Notes: a model not told the origin generated them from the sequence alone. DNA of 64,000 nucleotides from Novosphingobium sp. BW1 (GCF_008107685.1 NZ_VIRF01000041.1:1-64000); one strand, 5' to 3'; shown: positions 44,337 to 53,652, counted from the stretch's first letter. Program-made: numbers and translations.

Positions 44337-44609
44337 ATGACAGCCTTTGCCGCCAGCCTCTTCGCCCTCGCCGGTCTTGTCTCGGTATGGGTGATCGGAA
44401 AAACACTGCTGGATTACGCTGCGGCCGCGCGCGGCCTGTCACGGCAGCTTCAGGCCTGCAGCACCACGCTGACCGTTTCTTGGTCCGTGATCGAGCGCCC
44501 TTCTCCGCACGGCGACACGCAGCGCGGGAAGGTCGTCACGATGGGCCAAGCGGCTCGTCAAGCTCGTCGAGTTCCGGCTCCGGCACGGCCACTGGACCTT
44601 GCCGCCTGA
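44337..44609 (+). CDS. Small membrane protein under LexA-type control
   Basis: The 90-residue product has one N-terminal membrane helix (FAASLFALAGLVSVWVIGK, about residues 4-22), an amphipathic segment, and a basic, Pro/Arg-rich C-terminus. No family is recognised. AAAGGAAA precedes the ATG. The last 74 bp overlap the end of pssA on the opposite strand. The upstream LexA boxes suggest induction by DNA damage. Caulobacter uses the small membrane protein SidA as an SOS division inhibitor, so an analogous role is a reasonable but untested guess; no sequence similarity is claimed. Confidence 0.6.
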   Translation: MTAFAASLFALAGLVSVWVIGKTLLDYAAAARGLSRQLQACSTTLTVSWSVIERPSPHGDTQRGKVVTMGQAARQARRVPAPARPLDLAA

Positions 44610-45411
44610 CCTTGGCGTAGACGAGCAGGCCATAGGGCAGCAGCGCCAGGTAGCCGATGGTCAGCACCACCAGCGTGGGCCAAGGCTCGACCAGGAGCGC
44701 AGCCATTGCCAGCCCGACAAGGGCCAGGACGAAAAGACGCACGCCCGGCGCAGGACGCAGGCGCGACCAACTGAGCGTCGGAATATTCGAGATCATCAGG
44801 AAGGCGGCCAGCACCATCCAAACGCTGACGCCGATGGGATTGGCAAAGTCGCGCTCTCCGCTCGCGATCCACAGGCACAGCGGGAGGAAACCGAGCACGG
44901 CGCCAAGCGGCGCCGGGACACCAGTCAGGAAGCCTGCCGCCTTGTGCGGCTGATCGTCGAGATCGAGACGCGCATTGAAACGCGCAAGACGCAGCACACA
45001 GCAAATTGCAAAGGCCAGCGCCGCCATCCAGCCCAGGCTGGGCAGCGCATGAAGCGACCAAAGATAGACGATCAGCGCAGGCGCGACACCAAACGAAATC
45101 GCGTCAGCCAGGCTGTCCAGTTCCGCACCGAAGCGCGACTGCGCCTTGAGCAGGCGCGCCGCGCGTCCATCGATGCCATCGAGGACGCCCGCCAAAAGGA
45201 CGGCCTGGACCGACTTCTCGAAATCACCGGCGATTGCAAAACGGATGCCTGTGAGCCCCGAGCAGAGCGCAGCGGCCGTAATGGCATTGGGCACAAGCGC
45301 GCGAAGCGAAAGGCCGCGCGCCATGCGCCGGGCACGCGAATCCGAAGCCCCGTCCGGGCCCGGCGTCTCTTCCGATGGCGCGGCGGTCTGGGGAATCGCG
45401 TCCTCGCTCAC
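44536..45411 (-). CDS. pssA: CDP-diacylglycerol--serine O-phosphatidyltransferase
   Basis: PssA makes phosphatidylserine. The 291-residue protein has about eight membrane helices and the CDP-alcohol motif ([20 protein letters not shown] followed by [11 protein letters not shown]). It overlaps the psd stop by 4 bp, the usual psd-pssA pair for phosphatidylethanolamine synthesis. Confidence 0.96.
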   Translation of the reverse strand: MSEDAIPQTAAPSEETPGPDGASDSRARRMARGLSLRALVPNAITAAALCSGLTGIRFAIAGDFEKSVQAVLLAGVLDGIDGRAARLLKAQSRFGAELDSLADAISFGVAPALIVYLWSLHALPSLGWMAALAFAICCVLRLARFNARLDLDDQPHKAAGFLTGVPAPLGAVLGFLPLCLWIASGERDFANPIGVSVWMVLAAFLMISNIPTLSWSRLRPAPGVRLFVLALVGLAMAALLVEPWPTLVVLTIGYLALLPYGLLVYAKVRRQGPVAVPEPELDELDEPLGPS

Positions 45412-46157
45412 TGGCAGACACCCTCGATCATGGGAGCAGCGCCGATTTCGCCCAGCACGGTTTCACCCGCAACGATACGCTGGCCCATGAGCACCTTGGG
45501 CTCGGTGCCGGCGGGAAGGTAGACATCGACGCGGCTACCGAAGCGGATAAGGCCGATACGCTGGCCTGCGGCGATGATGTCACCCGGCTTCACGAACGGC
45601 ACGATGCGGCGCGCAACGAGCCCGGCGATCTGGGTGAAGCAGACCTGCTGGCCATCGCCGCGTTCGATGAGAATGTGCTGACGCTCGTTTTCTTCGCTCG
45701 CCTTATCGAGGTCCGCATTCACGAATTTGCCGGGGATATAAATGACACGGCGCACGGTGCCACCGATGGGGGTGCGGTTGATGTGGACGTCAAAGACGCT
45801 CATGAAGATTGAAACGCGCGTGAGCGGCGCGTCGGATAGAGGCGGCATACCGCTGCCATCATCCACGGTCAGCTCGCGCGGTGGCGGGACCTTCTGGATC
45901 AGCGTCACCAGCCCATCGGCCGGCGCGACGATGGCGCGCTCATCCTGCGGCGTCACGCGCAGCGGATCGCGGAAGAACGCCAACACGCACAGCGTCAGGA
46001 CAGCCAAGGGCCATCCGAACCAAGGACCAAGAAAGATCCAGACGACGAGCGCAAGGACGCCTGCAATGGCGCCGAACTTGCGGCCTTCGGGGTGAATGGC
46101 CGGCCATTGCCACGAGGCATCGCCACGACCCTGATTATCGAGAATATCTGAGGACAT
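45408..46157 (-). CDS. psd: Phosphatidylserine decarboxylase
   Basis: Psd converts phosphatidylserine to phosphatidylethanolamine with a pyruvoyl group formed by self-cleavage at Gly207-Ser208 ([12 protein letters not shown]). The 249-residue protein is the short Psd type, with two N-terminal membrane segments (about 30-62) and [12 protein letters not shown]. It is the first gene of psd-pssA. Confidence 0.96.
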   Translation of the reverse strand: MSSDILDNQGRGDASWQWPAIHPEGRKFGAIAGVLALVVWIFLGPWFGWPLAVLTLCVLAFFRDPLRVTPQDERAIVAPADGLVTLIQKVPPPRELTVDDGSGMPPLSDAPLTRVSIFMSVFDVHINRTPIGGTVRRVIYIPGKFVNADLDKASEENERQHILIERGDGQQVCFTQIAGLVARRIVPFVKPGDIIAAGQRIGLIRFGSRVDVYLPAGTEPKVLMGQRIVAGETVLGEIGAAPMIEGVCQ

Positions 46158-46395
46158 TCGTTTCCTCTAGTGAGTGGCGTACAAGACCGCAATGCTGCCC
46201 CGACCGGGAAGTTCCGGGAACGGTGCGCAAAGCTGTGCGCAGACGGCGCCTGCCGGAAACCGCGCACAGGCTCAAATGGCGCCAACACTCATCTGGAAGA
46301 AAGGGAGGAAAGGCTACCGCGCTGTCGCTGTGCCCGCCACCTGCTCCGCCCTTGGGCGGAACCCTTCGTCGTGACAATTTCAAGAGAAGGGCTGG

Positions 46396-46481
46396 TGGTG
46401 GACAGGGCTGGATTCGAACCAACGTACGCTTGCGCGGGCAGATTTACAGTCTGCTGCCTTTAACCACTCGGCCACCTGTCC
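46396..46481 (-). tRNA. tRNA-Tyr (anticodon GTA)
   Basis: The minus strand gives an 86-nt tRNA with a long variable arm and encoded CCA. The acceptor is GGACAGG/CCTGTCC. The anticodon stem GCAGA/TCTGC encloses CTGTAAA (anticodon GTA), and the variable stem is CCGCGCAAGCG. The long variable arm fits tRNA-Tyr. Confidence 0.95.
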
Positions 46482-46655
46482 ACACCAGTCATCTGGCTGA
46501 GATTTTCCTTTCGGATCATCTTGTTGGTCGAGAGCGTTTAGTGCCGCCCCCGTTGCCGAGGACCGGCCCAATGCCGAACTCGGCCTTGCCTGTCAATGGG
46601 TCGAATGGCAGGAGCGGCACATAATTTGAATTTTTTTGAAAAAAGGATCACAAAG

Positions 46656-47444
46656 ATGAGCAAGCGCGGACAGGGGAAAGCCCTGCGCGGCCGGGCCGGA
46701 CGCATGAAAAACGGCCGGGGATCGGGGCGCGCGAGCAGCGGCATGGTCCGCCTGTGGGGTCGCCACGCGGTCGAGGCGGCTCTCAAGAATCCGAATCGCC
46801 TCCACCGCAAACTTTGGGCGACTCGCGAAGGCGTCGAATCACTTGATGGCGAGTTGCCCGTCGATTTCACTGTCGAATGGGCCGAGGCACCCGACCTTGC
46901 CCGACTCGTTGCACGCGATGCGCCTCATCAGGGCCTCGTCCTGGAATGCGAGCCGCTCGACGAACTTTTCCTCGCTGACGTCCTCGACAACGATCCCGCG
47001 CGCCCCGTGCTCGTCCTCGACCAGGTGACCGATCCGCACAACGTCGGCGCGATCCTGCGTTCGGCCGCGGCCTTCAACGCCTGCTGCATCGTCACCCAGG
47101 ACCGCCACGCACCGCCTGAATCGGGAACACTGGCGAAGTCGGCCTCAGGCGCGCTTGAAGTCGTGCCATGGATCCGGGTGGTGAACCTCGCACGCGCGCT
47201 CGAGGAGATCGCCGAGGCGGGCTACTGGCGCATCGGCCTGGATGGCGAAGCCGAATCGACGTTAGCCGAGGCCCTGCCCGCAGGTGCCGTCTGTCTCGTC
47301 CTAGGCGCCGAGGGCGATGGCATGCGTCACAACATCGTCCAACATTGCGATGCAATCGCCAAGCTGCCCATCTCCTCGGACATGGAAAGCCTCAATGTCA
47401 GTAACGCGGGCGCGATCGCACTCTACGCGGCCGCGACACGCTGA
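46656..47444 (+). CDS. rlmB: 23S rRNA 2'-O-ribose methyltransferase (RlmB/TrmH family)
   Basis: The 262-residue protein has a basic N-terminal extension of about 30 residues, a substrate-binding domain (LWGRHAVEAALKNP) and the SPOUT catalytic domain with the knot motifs DPHNVGAILRSAAAF, VLGAEGDGM and LNVSNAGAIALY. It probably methylates G2251 of 23S rRNA. The ATG at 46656 follows AAAAGGA; frames starting at 46596 are rejected. Confidence 0.92.
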   Translation: MSKRGQGKALRGRAGRMKNGRGSGRASSGMVRLWGRHAVEAALKNPNRLHRKLWATREGVESLDGELPVDFTVEWAEAPDLARLVARDAPHQGLVLECEPLDELFLADVLDNDPARPVLVLDQVTDPHNVGAILRSAAAFNACCIVTQDRHAPPESGTLAKSASGALEVVPWIRVVNLARALEEIAEAGYWRIGLDGEAESTLAEALPAGAVCLVLGAEGDGMRHNIVQHCDAIAKLPISSDMESLNVSNAGAIALYAAATR

Positions 47445-47478
47445 GGCGCCCAGCCAACACGAAACGGAAACGTTCGTC

Positions 47479-48312
47479 ATGCACCTCCCCTCCCCCCGTG
47501 CCGATCAGGCACGTCGTGCGCTCGCGGTCCTGACTGCGGGCGCGGCCGCCCTCCTTCTGGCCGCGTGCTTCTTTGCCCCGGGGCGCTTTTCCTCGCGCCT
47601 CGACGTCAACGCCGACCACAGCTTCGCCTTCCGCTACACAGGCGAACTTATCATGATCCCGCTGAAGGAAGAGGCCGACAAGGCCGCGCAGCCCTTCCAG
47701 CCCGAAGACTGCTACGACGAGGACAGCTTCGAAGTACGCGCCTGCACCGAGGACGAAATCGCCCAGCAGAAGGAGGATTGGTCTGCCAAAAAAGGTTCGA
47801 ACACCGATGCGGCACGCGCGCTTCTGGGCGGTATAGACCCGAGCGATCCCGAAGCCGGCCATGAGCTTGCCCGCAAGCTCAGCCGTCGCCAGGGCTGGAA
47901 CAAGGTCGCGTACAAAGGCAGGGGCGTATTCGACGTCGACTATGCCGTCTCTGGCCGGCTCGACCACGATTTCGTCTTCCCGACCTTCGAGGGCTTCCCG
48001 ATGGCCAATGCCTTCGTGCAGATCACTCCGCGCAAGGATGGCTCGGTACGTATCAACGCGCCGACCTTCGGCCCCGATGCCACGAGCTCGCCCGCAGCGG
48101 GCCTGATCCCGGGCAATCTGTCCGGTCCGTCCAAGGACGGCGGTCCTGCGGAACTGGCCGATGGCACCTTCACCATCCATACCGATGGCAAGATCCTCGC
48201 CAACAACACTGACGAGGGTCCCGCCAGCGACGGCGCGATGCAGGTGCTGACCTGGGCGGTCAATCCGCGCATTCCGGCCGCCCCCACTGCGCTTCTGCAA
48301 CTGAAGCCCTGA
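47479..48312 (+). CDS. Putative lipoprotein, unknown function
   Basis: The 277-residue protein has a lipoprotein signal: hydrophobic segment and lipobox LAAC with Cys30. The mature part has FSSRLDVNADHSFAFRY, a charged Cys-containing region (EDCYDEDSFEVRACTEDE) and beta-rich sequence up to the C-terminus. Not recognised. It lies 34 bp after rlmB and shares a terminator with hup. Confidence 0.8.
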   Translation: MHLPSPRADQARRALAVLTAGAAALLLAACFFAPGRFSSRLDVNADHSFAFRYTGELIMIPLKEEADKAAQPFQPEDCYDEDSFEVRACTEDEIAQQKEDWSAKKGSNTDAARALLGGIDPSDPEAGHELARKLSRRQGWNKVAYKGRGVFDVDYAVSGRLDHDFVFPTFEGFPMANAFVQITPRKDGSVRINAPTFGPDATSSPAAGLIPGNLSGPSKDGGPAELADGTFTIHTDGKILANNTDEGPASDGAMQVLTWAVNPRIPAAPTALLQLKP

Positions 48313-48400
48313 GGGCACCGCTCTGGGCCGGCGCCTGTGGCGCTGGCCCACGAGAGCCACGCCCTCCCCCAGAAACCTCACAGCAGACGCGCACAAAAAA

Positions 48401-48430
48401 CGCCGCTTTCCGCACGTGGGGAAAGCGGCG
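48401..48430. terminator. Bidirectional terminator between lipoprotein gene and hup
   Basis: CGCCGCTTTCC and GGAAAGCGGCG form a perfect 11-bp stem with an 8-nt loop. TTTT follows on the plus strand and TTTTTT on the minus strand, so it can end both the lipoprotein gene and hup. Confidence 0.9.
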
Positions 48431-48480
48431 CTTTTGCGTTCACAAGGCCCGTGAGGCGTTACGGGCCCTTGAAGGACGTC

Positions 48481-48753
48481 TTAGTTGACGGCGTCCTTGA
48501 GGCCCTTGCCGGCCTTGAACTTGGGCTGCGACGAAGCCGCGATTTCCATCGGCTCGCCGGTGCGCGGATTACGGCCGGTCGAGGCCTTGCGCTTGGCAAC
48601 CGAGAAGGTGCCGAAGCCGACGAGGCGCACTTCGTCGCCCTTCTTCAGCGCACCGGTGATGGCGTCGAACACACCTTCGACGGCCTTGGTCGCATCGTTG
48701 CGGGTCAGACCGCTGGTTTCCGCGACAGCGCTGATGAGATCGTTCTTGTTCAT
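48481..48753 (-). CDS. hup: HU family DNA-binding protein
   Basis: The 90-residue nucleoid protein has MNKNDLISAVAE, VEGVFDAI, EVRLVGFGTFSVAKRKASTG, and the arm motif GRNPRTGEP. It bends DNA nonspecifically. An AGGGGG ribosome site precedes the ATG. Single-gene unit with its own terminator. Confidence 0.97.
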   Translation of the reverse strand: MNKNDLISAVAETSGLTRNDATKAVEGVFDAITGALKKGDEVRLVGFGTFSVAKRKASTGRNPRTGEPMEIAASSQPKFKAGKGLKDAVN

Positions 48754-48854
48754 TATACCCCCTACCTTTCAGTGGAACAGGATGTGATGGGAAGCTGGAT
48801 TCGCCTCGCAAGAGGAGACGGAATTGAGCGGTTTTTGGTCACGCTGTCAAAGCC

Positions 48855-48880
48855 TAAACCGGGCAAAAAAGCCCGGTTTA
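48855..48880. repeat. Perfect hairpin upstream of hup
   Basis: TAAACCGGGC and GCCCGGTTTA make a perfect 10-bp stem around six A residues. It lies about 100 bp upstream of the hup start in a 357-bp gap between hup and rplS. No T run directly follows, so it may be a boundary element or a remnant terminator. Confidence 0.45.
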
Positions 48881-49044
48881 TCGTGTTTTTCCGCCATTTT
48901 AGGCGCAGAAACACGTTTTGCAGTGCAACATGGACTTGCACCACGGCCCGCCATGCAATTTCGCCGGATTTGCGCGGGGAACGCGACAATGCCGTGACTG
49001 CATGGGTTTGCCAGTTGCCCAAGCGCCTGCGCCGGGGACAAAAA

Positions 49045-49068
49045 AGGCGGCTCGCATGCGAACCGCCT
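49045..49068 (-). terminator. Terminator of the ffh-rplS block
   Basis: AGGCGGCTCGC and GCGAACCGCCT pair with one mismatch. On the minus strand it is followed by TTTTTT, 43 bp beyond the rplS stop, ending the ffh-rpsP-rimM-trmD-rplS transcript. Confidence 0.88.
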
Positions 49069-49110
49069 GATTGCCGTCCCAGGCCAAAGCCGTGGACGAA
49101 TGTGGCCGAA

Positions 49111-49479
49111 TTAACCTTCGGTGCGAACGTCGCGACGCTCGGCGATGCGGGCGCGCTTACCGGTACGACCACGCAGGTAGTACAGCTTGGCACGACGCAC
49201 GATACCGCGGCGAACGACGGTAATGCTGTCGATGTTGGGCGAGTAGAGCGGGAAAACGCGCTCCACGCCTTCACCGAAGCTCATCTTGCGAACGGTGAAG
49301 TTCGAACCCATGCCCCGGTTCGAACGCGCGATCACGACGCCTTCGAAGTTCTGGACGCGGGTACGGGTGCCTTCGACAACCTTCACGCCGACCTTGACGG
49401 TGTCACCAGCGCGGAAGGTCGGGATTTCCTTGGCGGCCTTGGCAATTTCCTCGGCCTCGATCTGCTGAATCAGGTTCAT
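49111..49479 (-). CDS. rplS: 50S ribosomal protein L19
   Basis: The 122-residue protein shows [48 protein letters not shown] and [15 protein letters not shown]. It lies 4 bp after trmD. Normal length. Confidence 0.98.
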   Translation of the reverse strand: MNLIQQIEAEEIAKAAKEIPTFRAGDTVKVGVKVVEGTRTRVQNFEGVVIARSNRGMGSNFTVRKMSFGEGVERVFPLYSPNIDSITVVRRGIVRRAKLYYLRGRTGKRARIAERRDVRTEG

Positions 49480-49483
49480 GAAC

Positions 49484-50221
49484 CTAGTCCTTCGTCTTTT
49501 TGCCGCGCATCAGAGGCAGACGGTCCCGAACGTCGACATGACGTTCCCAAAGGTCCGGCCTGCGTGACCGTGTGTGATCTTCAGCCTGGGTTCGACGCCA
49601 GGCCGCGATCTTCGCATGATCCCCCGATCGCAGCACTTCAGGGATCGTGCGCCCTTCCCATTCAACGGGTCGGGTATAGTGCGGGTACTCGAGAAGGCCG
49701 TCCTCGAACGATTCCTCGGTACCGCTGGAAGCCGCGCCCATTACGCCGGGAAGCAGGCGAATGCAAGCGTCCAGTACCATGAGAGCGGCGCATTCGCCGC
49801 CCGAAAGAACGATATCGCCGACCGAGATCTCCTCGACCTCGCGGCCTTCGAAGATGCGCTCATCGAAGCCCTCGAAACGGCCGCACAGGATGATAGCTCC
49901 GGGACCTGCCGCGATCTCGCGAACGCGTTCCTGCGAGATCGGCGTGCCGCGCGGCGTCATCGCCAGCACGGGCGCACCCGGATTAGAGGCCCGGGCATGG
50001 TCGATCGCGCTCGCGAGCACGTCGACCTTGAGCACCATGCCCGCCCCGCCACCTGCCGGCGTATCGTCGACAGTGCGGTGCTTGTCAGTCGCGAAGTCGC
50101 GGATCTGCACCGCGTCCATCGACCAGTCCCCCCGCTCGAGCGCACGGCCCGCGAGGCTGATGCCCAGGGGGCCCGGGAACATGTCGGGATAGAGTGTGAG
50201 AACGGTGGCCGCGAACGTCAC
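49484..50221 (-). CDS. trmD: tRNA (guanine37-N1)-methyltransferase
   Basis: TrmD makes m1G37 in tRNAs to prevent frameshifting. The 245-residue SPOUT-fold protein has [44 protein letters not shown] and [14 protein letters not shown]. The start is GTG at 50221 with a GAAGG site. Confidence 0.96.
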   Translation of the reverse strand: MTFAATVLTLYPDMFPGPLGISLAGRALERGDWSMDAVQIRDFATDKHRTVDDTPAGGGAGMVLKVDVLASAIDHARASNPGAPVLAMTPRGTPISQERVREIAAGPGAIILCGRFEGFDERIFEGREVEEISVGDIVLSGGECAALMVLDACIRLLPGVMGAASSGTEESFEDGLLEYPHYTRPVEWEGRTIPEVLRSGDHAKIAAWRRTQAEDHTRSRRPDLWERHVDVRDRLPLMRGKKTKD

Positions 50222-50300
50222 GAAATCACGCCTTCCTATTCAATGATGCGCGCGGGGCCGTTTGCGTCCGCGCGCTGCCTGCGACTGATCCCCGCTGGGA

Positions 50301-50810
50301 TCAATCCTCGGCGAACGCGGCGGTCACAACCAGCTTCTCGGCGTCCCACGCAGGCACCGCAGCCTCGGTCATAGGGACCATGAAGCGCTGGATGCGGCCC
50401 TTCTCGTCGCATTCCGCACGCTCAATCTCGAGCACGTCGCCGGCGCCGAAATTCTCGACCGCAATGACGCGGCCAAGGGCCTCGCCCGTGTCGGAGAAGG
50501 CGGGAAGACCAATGAGGTCGGCGTGGTAATATTCGCCGTCCGCCAACTCGGGCATCTCGGCGCGCGGAACGGTAAGGACCGTCCCGCGCAGCTTTTCGGC
50601 CGCGGTACGGTCGGTCACTTCCTCGAAACGGGCGATAGCCCCGCCCTTGCCGTCGTCCTTGAGCTTCTTGAGCGTCAGGGCCGAATCGTTGAAGGCGCGG
50701 TAGCGCTTGAGCGCCGCCACGCCTTCCCCGAACAGTTTGAGGCGGACTTCACCCGTCACCCCGTGCGCGCCGGTGACGGCGGCCAGGGTGACGGAGGTGT
50801 CGTGTGCCAT
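50301..50810 (-). CDS. rimM: 16S rRNA processing protein RimM
   Basis: RimM binds S19 and helps 30S assembly. The 169-residue protein has the N-terminal RimM barrel (AAVTGAHGVTGEVRLKLFGE) and a C-terminal PRC barrel (GEYYHADLIGLPAFSDTGE, IERAECDEKGRIQRFMVP). It lies between rpsP and trmD in the standard order. Confidence 0.95.
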   Translation of the reverse strand: MAHDTSVTLAAVTGAHGVTGEVRLKLFGEGVAALKRYRAFNDSALTLKKLKDDGKGGAIARFEEVTDRTAAEKLRGTVLTVPRAEMPELADGEYYHADLIGLPAFSDTGEALGRVIAVENFGAGDVLEIERAECDEKGRIQRFMVPMTEAAVPAWDAEKLVVTAAFAED

Positions 50811-50828
50811 ATGCCGTGTCCCGAAGGC

Positions 50829-51254
50829 TTACGCCTCGGTCGATTCCTCGGTGGCTTCGGCAACCGGAGCTTCCTCGGCGGGAGCAGCCGAAGCGGCAGC
50901 TGCTGCTTCAGCGGCTTCGCGGGCCTTCTCGGCCTTTTCCTCGGCGCGCTCCTTGGCCTTTTCGCCCGGTTCACCCTTCTTGGGGTTGTTGGTGGCCTGG
51001 CGCTCCTTGATGCCAGCCTTGTCGAACATGCGTGCAACGCGGTCGGTCGGCTGCGCACCGACCGAGAGCCAGTACGAAGCGCGCTCCCCGTTGATCTTCA
51101 CGCGGTTCTCGTCGTCCTTGGCGAGGAGCGGATTGTAAATCCCGATCTGCTCCAGATACTTACCGTCGCGCGGTGCGGTCGCATTGGCGACGACGATCTT
51201 GTAGTAAGGACGCTTCTTCGCACCACCGCGCGACAGACGGATCGAAACTGCCAT
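50829..51254 (-). CDS. rpsP: 30S ribosomal protein S16
   Basis: The N-terminal ~80 residues are standard S16 ([44 protein letters not shown]). A 55-residue Lys/Glu- then Ala/Glu-rich tail follows, a common feature in this group. It is 39 bp after ffh. Confidence 0.97.
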   Translation of the reverse strand: MAVSIRLSRGGAKKRPYYKIVVANATAPRDGKYLEQIGIYNPLLAKDDENRVKINGERASYWLSVGAQPTDRVARMFDKAGIKERQATNNPKKGEPGEKAKERAEEKAEKAREAAEAAAAASAAPAEEAPVAEATEESTEA

Positions 51255-51292
51255 GAGATTACCTTTCTTCTAAATCTTACAATTGCTTGAAA

Positions 51293-52753
51293 TTATTTCT
51301 TGAGAAACTTGCTAAGATCCGGGCCGCCGGCTCCGCCGAGCCCGGGCAAACCGCCCTTGGCTCCGCCGCCCAGACCCTGACCGCCCAGGCCCGGCATCGC
51401 GGCATCGAGACCACCCTTGCCGAACATCGCGGCCAGCCCCTTGAGGCCGCCCATCTTCTTGATCTGCTTCATGGCCTTGGACATCTCCTGGTGCATCTTG
51501 AGCACCTTGTTGACGTCCTGGACCTGGGTACCCGACCCGTTGGCGACGCGGATCTTGCGCTTAGCGTTGAGAAGCGCGGGGTTGGCGCGCTCCTTCTTGG
51601 TCATGGAGCCGATGATCGCCTCCATGCGCAGCAGCACCTTGTCGTCCATGTTCGAGGCAGCCATCGCAGCCTTGGCCTTCTTCATGCCGGGCATCATGCC
51701 CGCCAGCATTCCGAGGCCGCCCATGTTCTGCATCTGACGCAGCTGGGTGCGCAGGTCGTTAAGGTCGAACTTGCCCTGCTCCATGCGCTTGGCAAGTTCT
51801 TCTGCCTCCTCGACCTTGACCGCTTCGGCGGCCTTCTCGACCATCGAGACGATATCGCCCATGCCAAGGATGCGGTTGGCAACGCGGCTCGGGTGGAATA
51901 CCTCGATCGCGTCCATCTTCTCGCCGGTACCGGCGAACTTGATGGGCTTGCCGGTGACCGCACGCATCGAGAGCGCCGCACCGCCGCGCGCATCGCCGTC
52001 CATGCGGGTCAGCACGACACCGGTAAGATCGACTTCACCCGCAAAGCTCTGCGCAACGTTGACCGCGTCCTGACCCGTCAGCGAGTCTACAACCAGCAGC
52101 GTCTCGCGCGGGGTGGCGATCCCGGCGACCGCTTTCATCTCGTCCATCAGCTGCTGGTCGACATGGAGGCGACCAGCGGTGTCGAGCATGAGAACGTCGA
52201 CGGCCTGCAGCTTGGCGGCCTGCATCGCGCGGGTTGCGATTTCGGTCGGCTGCTGGCCGGCAATGATAGGAAGCGTTGCAACGCCGGTCTGCTCACCCAG
52301 GACCTTGAGCTGTTCCTGGGCGGCCGGACGGTTCACGTCCAGCGAGGCCATCATGACCTTCTTGCCCTGCTTGTCCTTGAGGAGCTTGGAAATCTTCGCC
52401 GTACTGGTGGTCTTACCCGAGCCCTGCAGACCTACCATCATGATGACGACGGGCGGGCTGGCGGCAAGATCCAGTTCAGGCGTCACATCGCCGCCCAGGG
52501 TCTCGATCAGCTCATCATTGACGATCTTGACGACCTGCTGGCCGGGCGTGACCGAACGCAGCACCGAATGGCCGATGGCCTTTTCGGTGACGCGATCGAC
52601 GAAGCGGCGCACGACAGGTAGAGCGACGTCGGCCTCAAGCAGCGCGATGCGCACCTCGCGCATGGCGTCGCGGACATCCTGCTCCTTGAGCGCGCCGCGG
52701 CCACGCAGCTTGTCGAACACACCGCCGAGACGATCGGAAAGGCTGTCGAACAT
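51293..52753 (-). CDS. ffh: Signal recognition particle protein Ffh
   Basis: Ffh binds signal peptides and SRP RNA and partners FtsY. The 486-residue protein has the N domain, the G domain with GLQGSGKTTSTAKISK, DTAGRLHVD and TRMDGDARGG, and a Met-rich M domain with MGGLGMLAGMMPGMKK and VANGSGTQVQDVNK. The C-terminus is Gly-rich. The ATG at 52753 follows GAGGAG; the longer frame to 52960 is leader sequence. Confidence 0.97.
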   Translation of the reverse strand: MFDSLSDRLGGVFDKLRGRGALKEQDVRDAMREVRIALLEADVALPVVRRFVDRVTEKAIGHSVLRSVTPGQQVVKIVNDELIETLGGDVTPELDLAASPPVVIMMVGLQGSGKTTSTAKISKLLKDKQGKKVMMASLDVNRPAAQEQLKVLGEQTGVATLPIIAGQQPTEIATRAMQAAKLQAVDVLMLDTAGRLHVDQQLMDEMKAVAGIATPRETLLVVDSLTGQDAVNVAQSFAGEVDLTGVVLTRMDGDARGGAALSMRAVTGKPIKFAGTGEKMDAIEVFHPSRVANRILGMGDIVSMVEKAAEAVKVEEAEELAKRMEQGKFDLNDLRTQLRQMQNMGGLGMLAGMMPGMKKAKAAMAASNMDDKVLLRMEAIIGSMTKKERANPALLNAKRKIRVANGSGTQVQDVNKVLKMHQEMSKAMKQIKKMGGLKGLAAMFGKGGLDAAMPGLGGQGLGGGAKGGLPGLGGAGGPDLSKFLKK

Positions 52754-52791
52754 GACCTTGCTCCTCTTTGACTGACCGCGCCTTGCAAAGC

Positions 52792-52900
52792 GACGAGACC
52801 CGTCGAACGCCAAAAACGCCGGCGGGCGAAACCTCGCCGACCGACGCACGCGGGACAGTACGCGAAAAACGCCGGTAGACGAAACCTCGTCAACCAGCGT
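52792..52900 (-). repeat. Tandem hairpin repeats in the ffh leader
   Basis: Two 36-nt copies at 52812-52847 and 52865-52900 are 53 bp apart and match at 28 of 36 positions; all eight differences are transitions. Each copy contains a short hairpin, GGCGA-AACC-TCGCC and GACGA-AACC-TCGTC, where the second base pair changes from G-C to A-T, keeping the stem. A third related stem CGACG/CGTCG lies at 52791-52805. They lie between tRNA-Ala and ffh, both on the minus strand. Confidence 0.6.
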
Positions 52901-52934
52901 GGTACGCACATCGCGCGAAACTGATACAACAGAA

Positions 52935-52958
52935 GCCGCTCTCTTGCGAGAAAGCGGC
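52935..52958 (-). terminator. Weak terminator-like hairpin after tRNA-Ala
   Basis: GCCGCTCTCT and AGAAAGCGGC pair with one mismatch around TGCG. It lies 14 bp downstream of tRNA-Ala; the following minus-strand sequence is only moderately T-rich. Confidence 0.45.
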
Positions 52959-52971
52959 ATCTGGCTAGAAA

Positions 52972-53047
<76 letters not shown>

Positions 53048-53269
53048 GTGCCATTTCGAAAAACCGGTCTGGGCAGGCCGGTCTGTGTTACCGTTTGGAG
53101 CGTCGCCCCGTCCGGTGAAGCGCCATCTAGGTTAGGTCGGTCAGACTGGCAAGAACTTTTTTCAAAAAAATGAAATTTTTCTGCTCCGGCCAGAATTTGA
53201 GCCAAAACCAAGCCCTTGCGCGGCCGTTAGCTCCCAACCTTGCCGTACCGGGTGACCGGCGCCGGCTAG

Positions 53270-53295
53270 CCGATGCCCCTTGTACGTGGCATCGG
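53270..53295 (-). terminator. Candidate terminator hairpin after the TIGR02300 gene
   Basis: CCGATGCC and GGCATCGG form a perfect 8-bp stem with a 10-nt loop, 34 bp past the stop of the minus-strand gene. No T run follows, so termination is uncertain. The rest of 53048-53269 shows an AT-rich patch near 53155-53180 but no gene. Confidence 0.35.
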
Positions 53296-53328
53296 CCCAT
53301 CTCCCGGGAGGCGCCCCAGGAGAGTATC

Positions 53329-53652
53329 TTACTCGTCGCGATCGTCGTCGTCGTCACCGCCGCCCGCGATACCAAGATCGTCGTCGCCGCCCAGATCCAC
53401 ATCGTTGTCGGGCGAATCGCCGTCGTCATCGATGTCCAGATCGTCATCGGCCAGGTCGTTGTCCTGCTCCTCGACCTTTTCCTTCTTTTCCGTTTCCTCA
53501 TAGGGGATCGGCTGCTTGGACTTGAGCACCGGCTCGGGCGCCCAGGTGTGGCCGCATTCGATGCAGGTCACCGGGTCGTCCTTGCCCAGATCGTAGAAAC
53601 GGGTGCCGCATTTCGGGCAGCCGTGCTTGGCGCCCCATTCAGGTTTGGCCAT
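53329..53652 (-). CDS. TIGR02300-type zinc-ribbon protein with acidic tail
   Basis: The 107-residue protein has a zinc ribbon with CPKCG and CIECG (four Cys) and the family motif RFYDLGKDDP. It ends in a long, almost purely Asp/Glu/Gly tail. The family (FYDLN acid) is largely restricted to alphaproteobacteria and has no known function. The ATG is at 53652. Confidence 0.9.
   Translation of the reverse strand: MAKPEWGAKHGCPKCGTRFYDLGKDDPVTCIECGHTWAPEPVLKSKQPIPYEETEKKEKVEEQDNDLADDDLDIDDDGDSPDNDVDLGGDDDLGIAGGGDDDDDRDE

Noticed and set aside
46158..46395. Short open frames between psd and tRNA-Tyr
   Set aside because: No ribosome sites or protein-like sequence; they overlap the tRNA gene in part.
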